A stretch of DNA of 64,000 bases from Coprinus comatus. Its lineage: Eukaryota; Basidiomycota; Agaricomycetes; Agaricales; Agaricaceae. Below the pieces are notes generated by a model. That model saw only the letters and a list, made by a program, of their open reading frames with translations. It was not told the DNA's origin and made no database searches. The position numbers and the translations under genes were made by a program. The stretch lies in NCBI GenBank assembly GCA_034638255.1, contig JAWPGT010000003.1:186001-250000 (forward strand), written 5' to 3'. Below are positions 47,236 through 58,494 of the stretch, one piece after another. How positions within the stretch are numbered: position 1 is the stretch's first letter; each line of letters opens with the position of its first letter.

Positions 47236-50200
47236 ATGCGAGAAAGAAAAGATGACACTCAGCTTCCCGTATACGAATCACAACCTCCAAAATGGCTGCC
47301 CAAGACTCACGAAACAGCCGATCTCGGTATGTATATTGTTGCTACTTGTATAATCCCTGGCTTCTGCTTAATATTTATTGCAGGATATCCTGGTTTCTTT
47401 CCTCCCAAACCTGGTCAAGAAGAAGATGTGCTTACAGAGAAGTGGGTCAAGTCTGGTTTTGTTCTAGGCCACCAGGTTTCGGTGAGTAACGCATAGCTTT
47501 ACCCTCTGCCCATTTATGGCGCTCATCCATACTTGTTTAGGCAGAGACATTTAGCTCACAAAATGTAATAAACGAAAATTTGAACTCGGGGGACACTCTT
47601 ATCAAGTTGCAAGACTTAATTAATGAAGTATTTAAGCGTCGTACAGATCGACTTCCTCCCATTCCGTAAGAGCGTCTATATTTTTTTCGGTTTTACACCA
47701 TAATTCAAATATTTCTCTTTATCTATAGGCCTTCTACCTTTCGTATCCCACCCCGAGTTACTCTGAATGAAGTAAAACGACAAGCATGGTTTGCCGACCT
47801 CGCAAATGCAGATGTACCATTAAACAAGCTTGGCAAGAGTGTACCTCATGGTGCAAAGGGTCATGATCTATTGGACCTCCTACATCAGAATAATGTAGCA
47901 ATCCAAAGAGCTGTGTGGTTCCTTCGTGTATTTGGTGCCAACGAAACAGTCAGTTTCTCTATCCGTTTGGCCTTGACATGTAAAATCTAACTCCTCGGAC
48001 TAGGCGGGACTTCGCAACAAGCCACACTATAATCCTACCCAGTATAGTGTTGAATGGGCTAATGTTATGACAGGTTATATGAAGAAACAACTTGCTGATA
48101 TTGCATTACCAAGCGCTCCCCGACCTGGCTTGAATATTAAACAGACATTTAAAGGAGTCCTAGCTGATAGTGAAGGTCGCGAGAAGTGGATATCACGCTT
48201 TTCATACTGGTAATGAACAACTTCGTTCTGATGTATAGGAATTTCGACATTGACATATATTCTACTTGGATAGCCTTAAACTCCTTCGCACTTTCTATGC
48301 AGAAGGTCTTGTTGATCACAAAACATTCTTGGTGTGGCTTGTACAACAAATGGGAAACTGCAACCTGGCACAAGCTGGTTTCTTGACTAGGTTGGCAGAT
48401 GAATACCTTTCCCCTATCATGACCAGCCGTCCTTTGGCTCGACCTTTCGTAGAAGCTTGTCTTAATAAATTATCAGAGGTATGTTTAACCAACTTATAGG
48501 CTGTACTTGTACTAATATTGTCCTTGTAGATACGCAACACCGCCCAGGATTATATGATCGACACGAATGTTTCGTTGCGAGCAATCCTCCAGGTTTGTCG
48601 GTTCCTTGTGGATAGAACTTCTTACTTATGGGGTTTACAGCGTATTTGTTTAGCCCTGCCTGACGCCTTCCTAAGCCCTCGGTTGTGGTTAATGCATGCC
48701 GATTTGATTATTAACGTGATGGATGAGGATGCTATAGAAGTCCCTCCTGGAACCGAGAACTGTACCGAACGTACTATACAAACCATTCGCAGGTCAATCA
48801 GTGACAACCTCTTCGATATAAGGACACGGAATGAAGCTATTCTCTTCTACGATCCACCAGTGAAGGGATTTGGACGTCTAGGAACTGCTGTGATGGATGT
48901 CAAGGTATTCTACTCGTCCTTACCCACGGTTACTACAGTTCTGACCCGGCATTTTTAGTTGCTGAATTCTATCTCGGCCACCACGGATATGACCGCAGTT
49001 CCTTTCTTCCAGAATGAACTTGACAATACCCCCGCGTTCAAAGAAAAGTTGGATATGTTACTGACTTGGAGTGTTACCCCCTTACAATACGGAGATCATC
49101 GACCATTTGCCGCAGTCACGCTAATTAAACTATGGCGGGACAGAGCATGTGAACGTGCCACCCGACGGGACTACTCAACGCCGAATGATTTCCTACAAGA
49201 TCAGCTTTTTGATTGGTTAGATACTTCGGATGTTGCGGGAGATCTAAATAACCTACGAGATGTAGCTCTGTTGTATGGCAAACTTGTCAAACAAGAGTTA
49301 TTCTCATACACCAAGTACATTCAGAGGTTAATTGCTCGTGGAGAACCCGGTCTTTCCGTCTCAGAAGTAAGAATTTCCCCGCAATTTCAAAGCTTCTAGT
49401 TCTTACACCATTATATCCAGACGCCAGAATCAAGACATCGTAGATTCTTGAGCTGGATTCCATTACTCAATTCGACAGCATCCGAACTTAATCAACGAAA
49501 GGTTACTCTTTATGGCGTTCGCGCTAGAGGAACCCCAGAAGAAGCAACAGAGCGAGAGATTCGTAAAGAGATACGTCTCATTGTTCCTGAGCTCTTTGGA
49601 GGTAAGTCGTCATTTCCTATATAATATATTGCTTATTGATAACTCGTCCTAGGAGAACAAGATGATACTGTAACGACTGCTACAGCTCTACTGGATCGAT
49701 GCAAAACTCTTGTGGATGCGACTCGTTTTGAACAGGCCCGGACGTTCAAACATTGGTTCTTGCCGAAGCTTCAGCAAGAGATGTCTAGGTGAGTTAATAC
49801 AAGAAATATAACCAATAGTACCCTCAATTTCCTCGCAGTCCAAATTCAACAATCACAAGTTTTGCTTTGTTGCATATATATTGTATCACAGTGGAATTAA
49901 TGGCATATGCTAAGTGTTTCGACTCGATACTAGATGTGAGTGGCGGAACCTATCTTGGTGTCCTAAAATTAACAACCAGATTAACAGCTTACTCTCCGTT
50001 TCATGACGAACACAAAGCACCCTCAATTACTTGTGGCTATAATTGATACTTTACATCGGTTTGCCACGATATGGTCATGTATGAACGTGATGCAAGATAT
50101 TGTCCTTGCCCTCGACACAGCACACCAAGCTTGGAAAATTCAAGGAATTCAATCCAGAGGGCTACTTTCCCTGTTGGTGGAATTTGACCGGGAGAGACTT

Positions 50201-53056
50201 TTCCTCACTCCTGCATCTCGAGATCGTATCGATTCGGACTTGGCTCACTTCACCTTGGTATGTCTCTGTCTTTGTGTTATATTCGGAAACTGTCATGTTG
50301 ACTCCTCAATCAAGGCACTACATCCAAGTGCAGAGCGACCCGTGCCTGTCCCTGATCGACTTCCCGAGATTCTCATGTTGGCTGCTGATACTGATCCAGA
50401 GGCACCTTCTAGGCTTGCGAATGCTTTGTGGATTAAATATCGTACATCTCTTGATTGGGCATGGAAAGTGTGGGATAACGCTGTTGCGAGCTTACGGCAA
50501 ATACCACGACTAAACCCAGACAATTCCCAACGCCAGATTTGTGCGTTGAAATACGGAAGCTTTCTTTGGCAGGTAGATCAACATCTGCCTCATGGGTTGG
50601 ATGGTGATGTCAAAAGATGGTTTTGCGGACCTGGTCGAAACGAGATAATCGCCCTGGATGAGGAAGCGTGGGATGTCGTCTCAGTTGTGTTGCTGTTTCT
50701 TTGTGTTCGAGGCGCCCTTGAGACTACAACAATATTGACAGGTGTCGTCTATCCAGCATGGCAACTTGGAGCAACAGAATCTACAACACAAGCCCAAATT
50801 TTGATGAATGCTGCTAACAACCTGTTCCAACAATTGTTGCTCCAAGAAAATCCAAATACAAGTGGTGTCCCGCCAGTAGACCTCTTTGACATACAATGCT
50901 TGCAAACGCGACGACGAGCTGTCTATGAAGAACCTCATTTCTCATCATTAGTTGCCAACATTCCTCTTTTAATTCTTCTTGAACACAAGCCGGATATTCC
51001 TCAAAGTTTACGTAGCCTGTTCACATCAATCCGTCACCGACTTTGCCACGATTCCCATTTTCGCCAAGGCGCTTATAGAAACTTGGATGTAATTAGAGCA
51101 GCGTTTGAAAATGCTCCTCAACAAGATGATACATCCTCTGCCGACGTAGGACAACGTACTATTGTAGGTTTGCGTACAATCTTAGGTGAAAATGTTGATG
51201 GTATGTACCGAAACTCGGTTAAGGTGGAGTATTGTTACTAACCGACTATTCAGAAAAAGACATGTACGATTGGCCCGAAGTAACATGCCTCCTGAGCCCC
51301 TGGAAGATCGTCGCTACAACGATTCAAATGCAATTTTCTGTCAAGCAGCTAGGGAAAGCATTGGCCCAGGAATCAACTTATGATGCTGCCAGTGACAATC
51401 TGAATAAGTTAACAATCATGCTTTTTCATCAGTCGATGACCTCGGAGGAAGCCTATTATGTTGGAGAGATGGCACAGGGGGCCGATAAAACGGTTGCGGC
51501 CAAGGTAATGTATCTTCTTAACCGTGACAAAATTTCGCGAGGCTAAATTAAATCACAGTTCATTGGCAATGGTTTGAAATGTATCCATGAATTACTTCAG
51601 GAGCTGGGCACCGACCAGATGGACAACGAACTTGACAAGCTCCACCGTGTTGGCGAACTGCTGCGTGCACTTGCTTACATTGCTCAGCCTTTCCGTAGGA
51701 ATGGACCGTTACTCTTGGACATTGACCCCTCGGTTCAGGATGAATTTGTTGCTGCTCTTTATCTCAAACTCGTAGCTATCAGTACGACCCTGGAGGGAAC
51801 TACTGTCCAAGATCCATCTACAGTTGCTCAACAAGTTGTCTTGTTAGCTCGCTTGCTGCAGTTCGACCTTGGTTTCCGCGGTGCTTGGACACCGAATATG
51901 AAAGAACTATGTACCGGATTCATCAAAACATTACTACGACTGGCCTTGGTACGAATCTCTTTCTTTTCTTGGCACTATACCAACAACATTTTTTAACTTA
52001 AACTACCGGTATAGCATTTTGGCACAGCAGACTATTTAAATCCAGTTGTTTATCCCCTCTTAGTTGATACACTCCTATTCTTAATTGATGGTAAGAGCTC
52101 TTCTCTTTTTCTCTACAAAGAACCTGTTTGCTAATTTTATGAACCCGAATCCTAAAGAAATACCGCAACCCCTAAAACCCATGTCGTTTGATCCATTCCG
52201 TTACTATCCAACTATGTCTATTTCAGATTTACCAACCGATTTACCATCAGAATACCGGAGGCAAATGATTTCGTTGTTGGCCTCCTTCTCGACTATCAGT
52301 TCTGTGACTAATCTTGTCAATTCTCATTATGACTCCTCAGGTAACCTGGTTTACAATCAACCAGTTATCAATAGACCTTGGGAATGGATTGAAAATTTAG
52401 GAGAGTCTTTTATGATTGATGCAAAAGAAGAACAAAAGGAGAGGGAAGAAAAAATAAGATTGAAGACGAGATATCTTATCAAAAATTCGGGTTCATTATC
52501 ACTTGATAATTTTGGAGCTCAATTGACTGGAGATGGAGTAGTTGAAAATGTGGCGAAGAATTATGATGGAAATGGAAATGGAAATGGATATGTTGAAAGT
52601 GATATGAGAAATTTTGAAGATGGACTTTCTTCTGAAAGTATTTTTGCAAGGGATTGGAGAGAAAGTCGAATAGAACTTGATTCAGAACCTTCTCCTACTT
52701 CAATTGGAACAAGTTCGAGAATTCATGGTGGTGGCGGTGGTGGTGATATGGAACAAGACTCGAATATAAATTCAAACAACAGTATGATGATGATGGAACA
52801 AAGGGCAATCTCTAGAGCTTCACCTGCTTCTTCGATCGTTTCAAGATCTTCTGCAAGAGGTTCAACAGCACCTCTTAAACAAAGTCCTACTACTCGATCG
52901 TTTGGAGTCATGGATACATCTCAGTCCAGTGGTACGAAACGAAAAGTAGTAGAAGATGATGATGATGAAATTGAAATCCTCGAAGGACCTATTCCTATAA
53001 AAGCAAAACGTGCCAAGGGAAAAACAGCTGCTAAGACGAGAGGGAGGAAGCGGTGA
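47236..53056 (+). CDS. MED12: Mediator complex subunit 12 (Srb8)
   Basis: Kinase-module subunit that activates Cdk8-cyclin C and gates Mediator-polymerase contact. Eighteen exons: 47236-47326, 47384-47481, 47541-47665, 47729-47948, 48004-48209, 48274-48478, 48530-48592, 48641-48904, 48959-49366, 49421-49601, 49653-49788, 49839-49935, 49988-50257, 50315-51200, 51254-51504, 51559-51948, 52015-52090, 52158-53056; 1621 residues, all phases consistent. The N-terminal GYPGFFPPKPGQEEDVLTE is the MED12 motif that contacts Cdk8-cyclin C. EKWISRFSYCLKLLRTFYAEGLVD and FLVWLVQQMGNCNLAQ form the conserved helical core. The C-terminus turns acidic/Ser-rich with short GNGNGNG and GGGGG tracts and ends basic (KAKRAKGKTAAKTRGRKR), probably nuclear localisation. 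Confidence 0.94.
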
Positions 53057-53561
53057 TATGTTTTCTTTTTTTTTTTTCTTTTTTCTTTTTTTTTCTCTGT
53101 CTTTGGTCTTGTTGACCTTATTCTGTGTTTTTCTATTCCCCTGTAATTGTTCGCTCTACTTCTTGGGTTGTTCGCCTTGTACTTCATATACTTTTATAGA
53201 TAATTTTGTTTTACATGAATACCAACTATTTTACAAAGATAATGCATATATGGTTATCCGCGATCAAGAACAACTCGAACACACATAACCACTTCTCGGT
53301 ATTTAGTGTTCAACGTTCAGGTGATTTATCAATTAGAAAACTGTGGCTAAATCAAGGGTCGAAAGTCACCCTGGGTTCAAAGATCCCCTCATCAAGAAGA
53401 TTAAAGATTTTAGAAGGTTGATATAAGAGATGAAGTAAACCTTAAAGTAAAAGTAATGTTGAAATACGAATGTTGCACATGCAAAGAAGAAATAGAAGCC
53501 CAAAACGTGAACCCAAACAAAAAAAAACGCAAGCAGTCCAAAAACAAAGCAAGCTAAGTGC
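53057..53561. other. Convergent 3' intergenic region
   Basis: 505 bp between the MED12 and RING gene ends. It begins with a long T-rich tract (53060-53100) consistent with 3' processing. No gene seen. Confidence 0.5.
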
Positions 53562-54643
53562 TTATCGTTCAGGTGGGAAAAAACCGCCCCAAGGATCCGC
53601 AACAACCAAGTGACCATGTCGTCGTTCTACTAGAGGCTCGTCAGGGGGGATCTGCTGCTTCTCCTTCTCGTCGGTTGATACGATTTTGCGAACAAGTGAT
53701 TTAAGTGCGAATGCCTCTACCGGCCGACGGTATATACGTTTTCGACATGTTGGACATGTATATTCGGGCGTGGGAGGTTGTAGTTGGCGAAGGTGATGAG
53801 CAATATGGGGATGATCCCAAGTACTTGGATGGAGGAGCCCTTGTATACGCGCGATATTCGCATTGCGAACGCCATTATTCCAGTGTGGCTGGGTTTGCAT
53901 AAATCGGGCATGGGCTGTGCCAAACCAGTCACGCAAGCAAGACATGCAGAATGTATGACCGCAGTCTGGTAACCTGCGCGTATACGCCGTCAGATGAGAG
54001 GCAAATGAAGTTTTGGGGAAGGTATATACATGAATGGGGTGTATAACCGACCAGAACAGATTTCACAGTTAAGGTCATCGTCCAGTTCGTTCATGTCCTG
54101 ATAGTGGATGATATGTGAATTTATGGTATTCTTGTCCTATACGGAGATGGTTGCTTACCAAAACGTATTTCCCCTCTGTCCGTTGTGTTTCTGCTGCTTT
54201 CTGTACTGCCTTGACGTTTTCCCGTGCTTGATTTAGCTCACTGCGGAGAACAAAGCAACTATCGTGGTACTTTGAATTGTCCTAGGGATCGTGGATCAGC
54301 ATATATGCAGGAGTCAGATAGAATATATTGGGCCGACCTCTTTCAGTCTCTTTACTTGTTTCCGCAAATCGGCTATGATACGATCCTGCGTTGGAGCCAC
54401 ATCATCATCGTCGGAGGATATCTCAATAACATCCTGTGTTGTTATTGGGGCCTTTGGCTTCTTTCTTTTCGGGGCCAAAGACGTTGCCGTGGCGCGTTTG
54501 TGAGCTTTCGGTGGCAGGGGACTACTTTCCAAGATAGGGGAGCTGAGGTCGAGAACGTCGAGGTAGGGACCATGGCCCCTTGAAGGAGGCTTTGAGGGGA
54601 CGGGGGTAGGTCTTGAGGAGGGGCGAGATTGTGCGCGAGGCAT
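53562..54643 (-). CDS. RING-finger E3 ubiquitin ligase-like protein
   Basis: Exons on the minus strand: 54643-54338, 54281-54159, 54097-54030, 53973-53562; 302 residues. The N-terminus is disordered and basic (KRATATSLAPKRKKPKAP, possible NLS), followed by VIEISSDDDD, which fits a SUMO-interacting motif (hydrophobic core plus acid run). A coiled coil (RIIADLRKQVKRLKE, continuing into exon 2) comes next. A C3HC4 RING follows: C154-x2-C157, DCGHTFCMSC (170-178), with a long insertion before CPTCR. The layout of coiled coil, RING and SIM suggests a nuclear, perhaps SUMO-targeted, ligase; that is inference. ATG 54643 was preferred over an in-frame ATG at 54676 because it begins the conserved-looking basic segment. 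Confidence 0.88.
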
Positions 54644-54718
54644 GGCAGAGAGTTGGTCACCAATAAATAGAAACAAAACTCAATTAATGAACATATCGTG
54701 CACGTGACTGACTAATTA

Positions 54719-55757
54719 TCATACGGTGCTCACAAGCCCTTCCACACACTCTCTTATCACCCGCAATGTCTCTGCTTTATCGTACAATAATCTACCACAC
54801 ACCTTGTTGCTACACTTCGCTTTCCAGCTCTCTTTGGCTTCCGGCCAATCGTTCAACCCCGGGTCCAGTATAGTATCACCGGCTGGTCGCTTATCCATTT
54901 CCAAGATAATTCGGTACTTGAGTTCTCTCCATGTGTGATATTCAATAATATGGTTACATATACTGCAATTTGCCGTCCCGCCTGGTACAAACGGTGGATT
55001 GTCGAGCCTAGCTCGTAATCTGTGTATAATGACGTTTTAATCATAACGTCAGAACTAGATTTCGGACTATACTTACATTTCTCTTCGTTCGTGTCGAAGG
55101 TTCATGAGGTCCAGCAACGCCTTGGAGGGAAGTTGCTGAAGTATATCACGATACTCCGGACTGAACAGGTCAATTTTTAATGAGAGGTTTGATGCAAGTT
55201 TAGCTTCGGCTTCCCATCCATAACGATATGCGAGACTGTAGAGTCGAAGAGGCTGCTCAAGAAATAAAGGCGTCATTGCTGATAAACGTATTATAGATAT
55301 TGGGCCTGGCATGTCGTATTTCTCGGCCACGAAGAGAATTCTCTCAATCAAGCCATAATCGGTCAAGGGTGGAAGTGCAAGTCCACAAATCATTCGAAGA
55401 ATAGGTTCTAGCACATCTTCCTCTTCGTCAAGATAAATGACATCATCGACGGGGGATTTGGCCCTAAAGAGAACATGGGTTTTCGGGTAATGCAAAGCGC
55501 TTGGACGAAGAGGCATACCGTGGTAAGCTGTACATTTCCCTGAAGAAACCAGAGGTAGTTCTGAGGGTAAAGCTGTGCATTCGGAAGAGCGTTTGCCCTC
55601 CTCGAGACGCAAGGGTAACATCGCCCGTGGGGAAAGAGAATAATGGATGCAAGTCGCTATCCACCGTAGAGTCGCGGGTGGTTCCGCTATCGCTGAGGCC
55701 AGTCGTAGTTTGGGACGCGGTGACCAGAGCAGTATAGAGTGTGGTAGGGGATTGCAT
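54719..55757 (-). CDS. BTB/POZ-domain protein with C-terminal zinc-binding cysteines
   Basis: Exons on the minus strand: 55757-55519, 55463-55077, 55019-54719; 308 residues. The BTB fold is seen in FPTGDVTLASRGGQTLFRMHSF, GFFREMYSLPRAKSP and VIYLDEEEDVLEPILRMICG, typical of the many basidiomycete BTB proteins of unknown role. Helices follow (RILFVAEKYDMPGPI). The last exon adds two Cys pairs, NCSICNHIIEYH and CSNKVCGRLLYD, which could bind zinc. It might be a Cullin-3 adaptor, but MATH or Kelch partners are absent. It precedes the RING gene in the same orientation by 75 bp. Confidence 0.85.
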
Positions 55758-55938
55758 TTAGTAGTAGTAATGGTTGAAAGGAGAAGTTGGTGTAACTAAC
55801 TTTACTGTAGTGTATTATGGCCTACTACATCACAATCGTGATTAATTGATTCGTTCATAATTGTGCAGTGGCCCGAGTGCCGGCCCCGGGCCGTTCAAGG
55901 CTTCGAACTGACTGTGCACCGTGTGTTCTTCATCACCT

Positions 55939-56536
55939 ATGCTCCATTTAGCTTCCCGACAACTCTCCAGAGGCACTCCAACAAGAACTTTATCACTCTT
56001 AAGGTCAATGTCCACTCCAGCTACCCGTCAAACTTTTCTAGTCTATGCACCCGACAAGACCGAAGAAGGCACTCTCGAGAAAAGGCTTTCAGTAAGGCCT
56101 CAACACCTCGCGACCGCAAAAGATAACTTTGCCTCTGGTCTCAACCGTACGTTCACAGTGTTCGTATATCGGTTACCTTGATGTGACAATTTACTTGTTC
56201 TGGACTCTCAAAAGGTGTCGGTGGTGCCTTATTGTCCCCAGAGTCCAACCCGGATCCCGCTGCACCCAAGAAGATGGTTGGGTCTGCTTTCATTTGTCAA
56301 GCAGATTCCATTGATAAGTATGTTCATCTCTCTTTTGTAATCTTCGTGTGACATGTTGACCTTGTCTGGATAGAGTTTGGGAAATGGTCAAAACCGACGT
56401 GTATTATACATCTGGTGTGGTATGTTTTCGTTTGTATTGATGATGATACTTACATTAATAATATATTTTATAACAGTGGGATCCAGAGAAGATAGTTGTA
56501 GCTCCATACTTCATTGCCACTCCTTTCAATCTCTAA
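55939..56536 (+). CDS. YCII-domain protein, long form with mitochondrial-like presequence
   Basis: Small dimeric alpha/beta-barrel protein of the YCII superfamily. Exons 55939-56146, 56215-56317, 56374-56419, 56477-56536; 138 residues. Core: RQTFLVYAPDKTEEGTLEKR, then VGGALLSPE, MVGSAFICQADSIDKVWEMVK and SGVWDPEKIVVAPYFIATPF. The first 24 residues (MLHLASRQLSRGTPTRTLSLLRS) are Arg/Ser/Leu-rich with no acid, as in mitochondrial presequences. A second ATG (after LLRS) would give a cytosolic form. Paralogous to the next gene downstream. The enzymatic role of fungal YCII proteins is not established. Confidence 0.88.
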
Positions 56537-56854
56537 ACCAATGTAATAATAAGCAAGAGATTCAATCATATAATTGGATATAGTGTTTCACTAAACATAT
56601 GGAAACCAGCAATGATATTGATTATCAAGTGACGAGTTACAGTTAATCAACTTCTCGTGTGTACACCGGATCGTACACTTTTGGCTTTACTCACCCGGTG
56701 CGAAACTTCTGACTAACCTCGGCCCCACCGGAACAATTTCACAAGGACTTCGCTAGGAAGAACGGAGCGGTCATTTCCACATTGATTGGGGGTTCATAGC
56801 ATTGCCATCTTAGCTCCCAAGCTTCTCATATCTCAGCCTCCATCAACTTGCAAG
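56537..56854. other. Intergenic region between YCII paralogues
   Basis: 318 bp. Contains the upstream region of the second YCII gene. An open frame from 56786 without an ATG leads into its start and is not needed. Confidence 0.45.
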
Positions 56855-57346
56855 ATGCCTAGGTTTTTCGTCTATGCACCTGATTACCCTGACTCCATCG
56901 ACCGCCGTTATGCAGTACGAGAATCTCACCTTGAAGGTGTCAAGCCAACTATTGCAAATGGTGTTATGCGTAAGTTTATAAACCCTTCTCTTCTTACTTC
57001 AGTGCTCTGTTAGATAATTAACCATTGATTGTGGTTTAACAGGTGTAGGGGGTATGATTGTAGATCCTGAAAAGCCTACGGTTGAGTCATCAGATGGGGA
57101 TATTAGAAAAAACGCTACTGGATCTGTGTTGATATTAGAATGTGAGACTCTTGAAGATGCTAAACGTGTTATTCACAATGATATTTATTGGAAGAGTGGT
57201 GTGGTGAGTGCTACGGTTTTATCATTTATGTCAAATGGTCCCTGGTGCTCACTGAGAATAATTGTGTTTTTCTTTCTTTCTGTGTCTAGTGGGATAAAGA
57301 AAAGACAGTTATCCAAGAATTCCATGCTGGGACACCCTTCCCTTGA
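56855..57346 (+). CDS. YCII-domain protein, short paralogue
   Basis: Exons 56855-56969, 57043-57203, 57290-57346; 110 residues. Same order as the upstream paralogue: PRFFVYAPDYPDS, VGGMIVDPEKPT, GSVLILECETLEDAKRVI and SGVWDKEKTVIQEFHAGTPFP. No targeting presequence. Two of its introns fall at the same aligned positions (before RVGG and before WDxEK), supporting duplication of an already intron-bearing gene. The paralogue's extra intron inside DSIDK-VWEMVK is missing here, so it was gained or lost after the split. Confidence 0.87.
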
Positions 57347-57570
57347 TTTTGTATGATGATGTGTAATTCAATCTCTGGACTAGCAAATCCAATCAGTTAT
57401 TTGGGAATGTAAATATACCTCCATTCAGCACTTTAATGTTTGAGTGTAAATCTACTTCAGGTTAGTAAGGATGCCATGACCTTATAGTGCTCTTGGAAGA
57501 GTGTCTTCGGGTTTTATGGGATATAAATTGTCCATTAGTATTAGTTCTGGGTATACTGAATTCATACTTT

Positions 57571-57589
57571 AGAAGTCCTGGTTGTTAGA
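57571..57589. repeat. 5' copy of LINE target-site duplication
   Basis: AGAAGTCCTGGTTGTTAGA, 19 bp, repeats at 58368-58386 with a single T/C difference. Confidence 0.75.
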
Positions 57590-58367
57590 AATCCCTTAGG
57601 AAGAGTAAAATTCCAAACAAAAAAAAAAAAAAAAAAAATTCTTCTACAAAACATCCCAAATTGTGCCTAAAGAGGACATTGCGCCCCATGTAACTCCAGA
57701 TAATATATTGAACTCATCTTAACAAGATGTCAAATCCCAGGACAGGAAGAAGCATGGGAAGCGGCAAAAGAAATCTGGGGAAAGGAAGCCCACACCCCTG
57801 GAGAAAACCGGAGCTGGGCGAAATCTTAGGATGCGCAACAACAGTAATGAAAAACGATCAAGGCAGGATTAATGCAGGAAAATCCAGATTTTGGCAAATA
57901 CTACTAGCCGAAACCGCGTAAGTCACATGGATAACAAGATGCACCAGAGTCATAGAACACGACAATGAAGAGGCGTGTTGGTCCAAAACACAAGAAATCA
58001 GAGCCAAAATTAAGTCGAAACTTGATAAAAGAATAAAAAAAATGACTGTATAGCTACCAACGTAAAGAGATTTAAGACAAAAGCAATCAAAACAAGCGTA
58101 GTAAAAAGAACATGGAAAGGAACGTTAAAAAACGAAGAACTTCTTCCATACGACTGGTGCAGAAAATCCGGGGTTTTAGTGGGTATACGACTAAGTCGAA
58201 CGGTCCTCATGCAAGACCACGGCTAGATGGTGTCCCACACTGCGCCTGGCGTGCGTAACGCATTTTCCCGGGGGTGGACAACGTTAACGTTGCAAAAAGC
58301 TAAGCGCAGGAGCTGACGTGGTCAGTAGAATGTGCCCTATGCTCCACCAAAAAAAAAAAAAAAAAAA
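57590..58367 (+). mobile_element. 5'-truncated LINE (non-LTR retrotransposon) relic
   Basis: The insert is bounded by a 19-bp near-perfect duplication and ends in a 20-nt poly-A (58349-58368). Translation gives decayed pieces of the C-terminal end of a fungal LINE reverse transcriptase/ORF2: EAWEAAKEIWG, ELGEILGCATTVMK, FWQILLAETA, TRCTRVIEHDNE, KRTWKGTLKNEELLP and DWCRKSGVLVGI, ending at a stop (58224-58226). The frame is broken by a nonsense codon at 57919-57921 and by shifts near 57795 and in an A-run near 58040. About 120 bp of 3' UTR precede the tail. A second A-tract (57619-57642) lies near the 5' boundary and is not explained by a single simple insertion. Too decayed to move. Confidence 0.85.
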
Positions 58368-58386
58368 AGAAGTCCTGGTTGCTAGA
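58368..58386. repeat. 3' copy of LINE target-site duplication
   Basis: AGAAGTCCTGGTTGCTAGA directly after the poly-A tail; its first A may belong to the tail. Confidence 0.75.
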
Positions 58387-58494
58387 TATTACGTAGTGCA
58401 ATCAATTATCACCGGCTAATAGCAACCCACGCTCGACAAGGTCCGGGGAGAAACGACATACAGAATATCCGGATTCTCTCCCTTTCTAATCACC

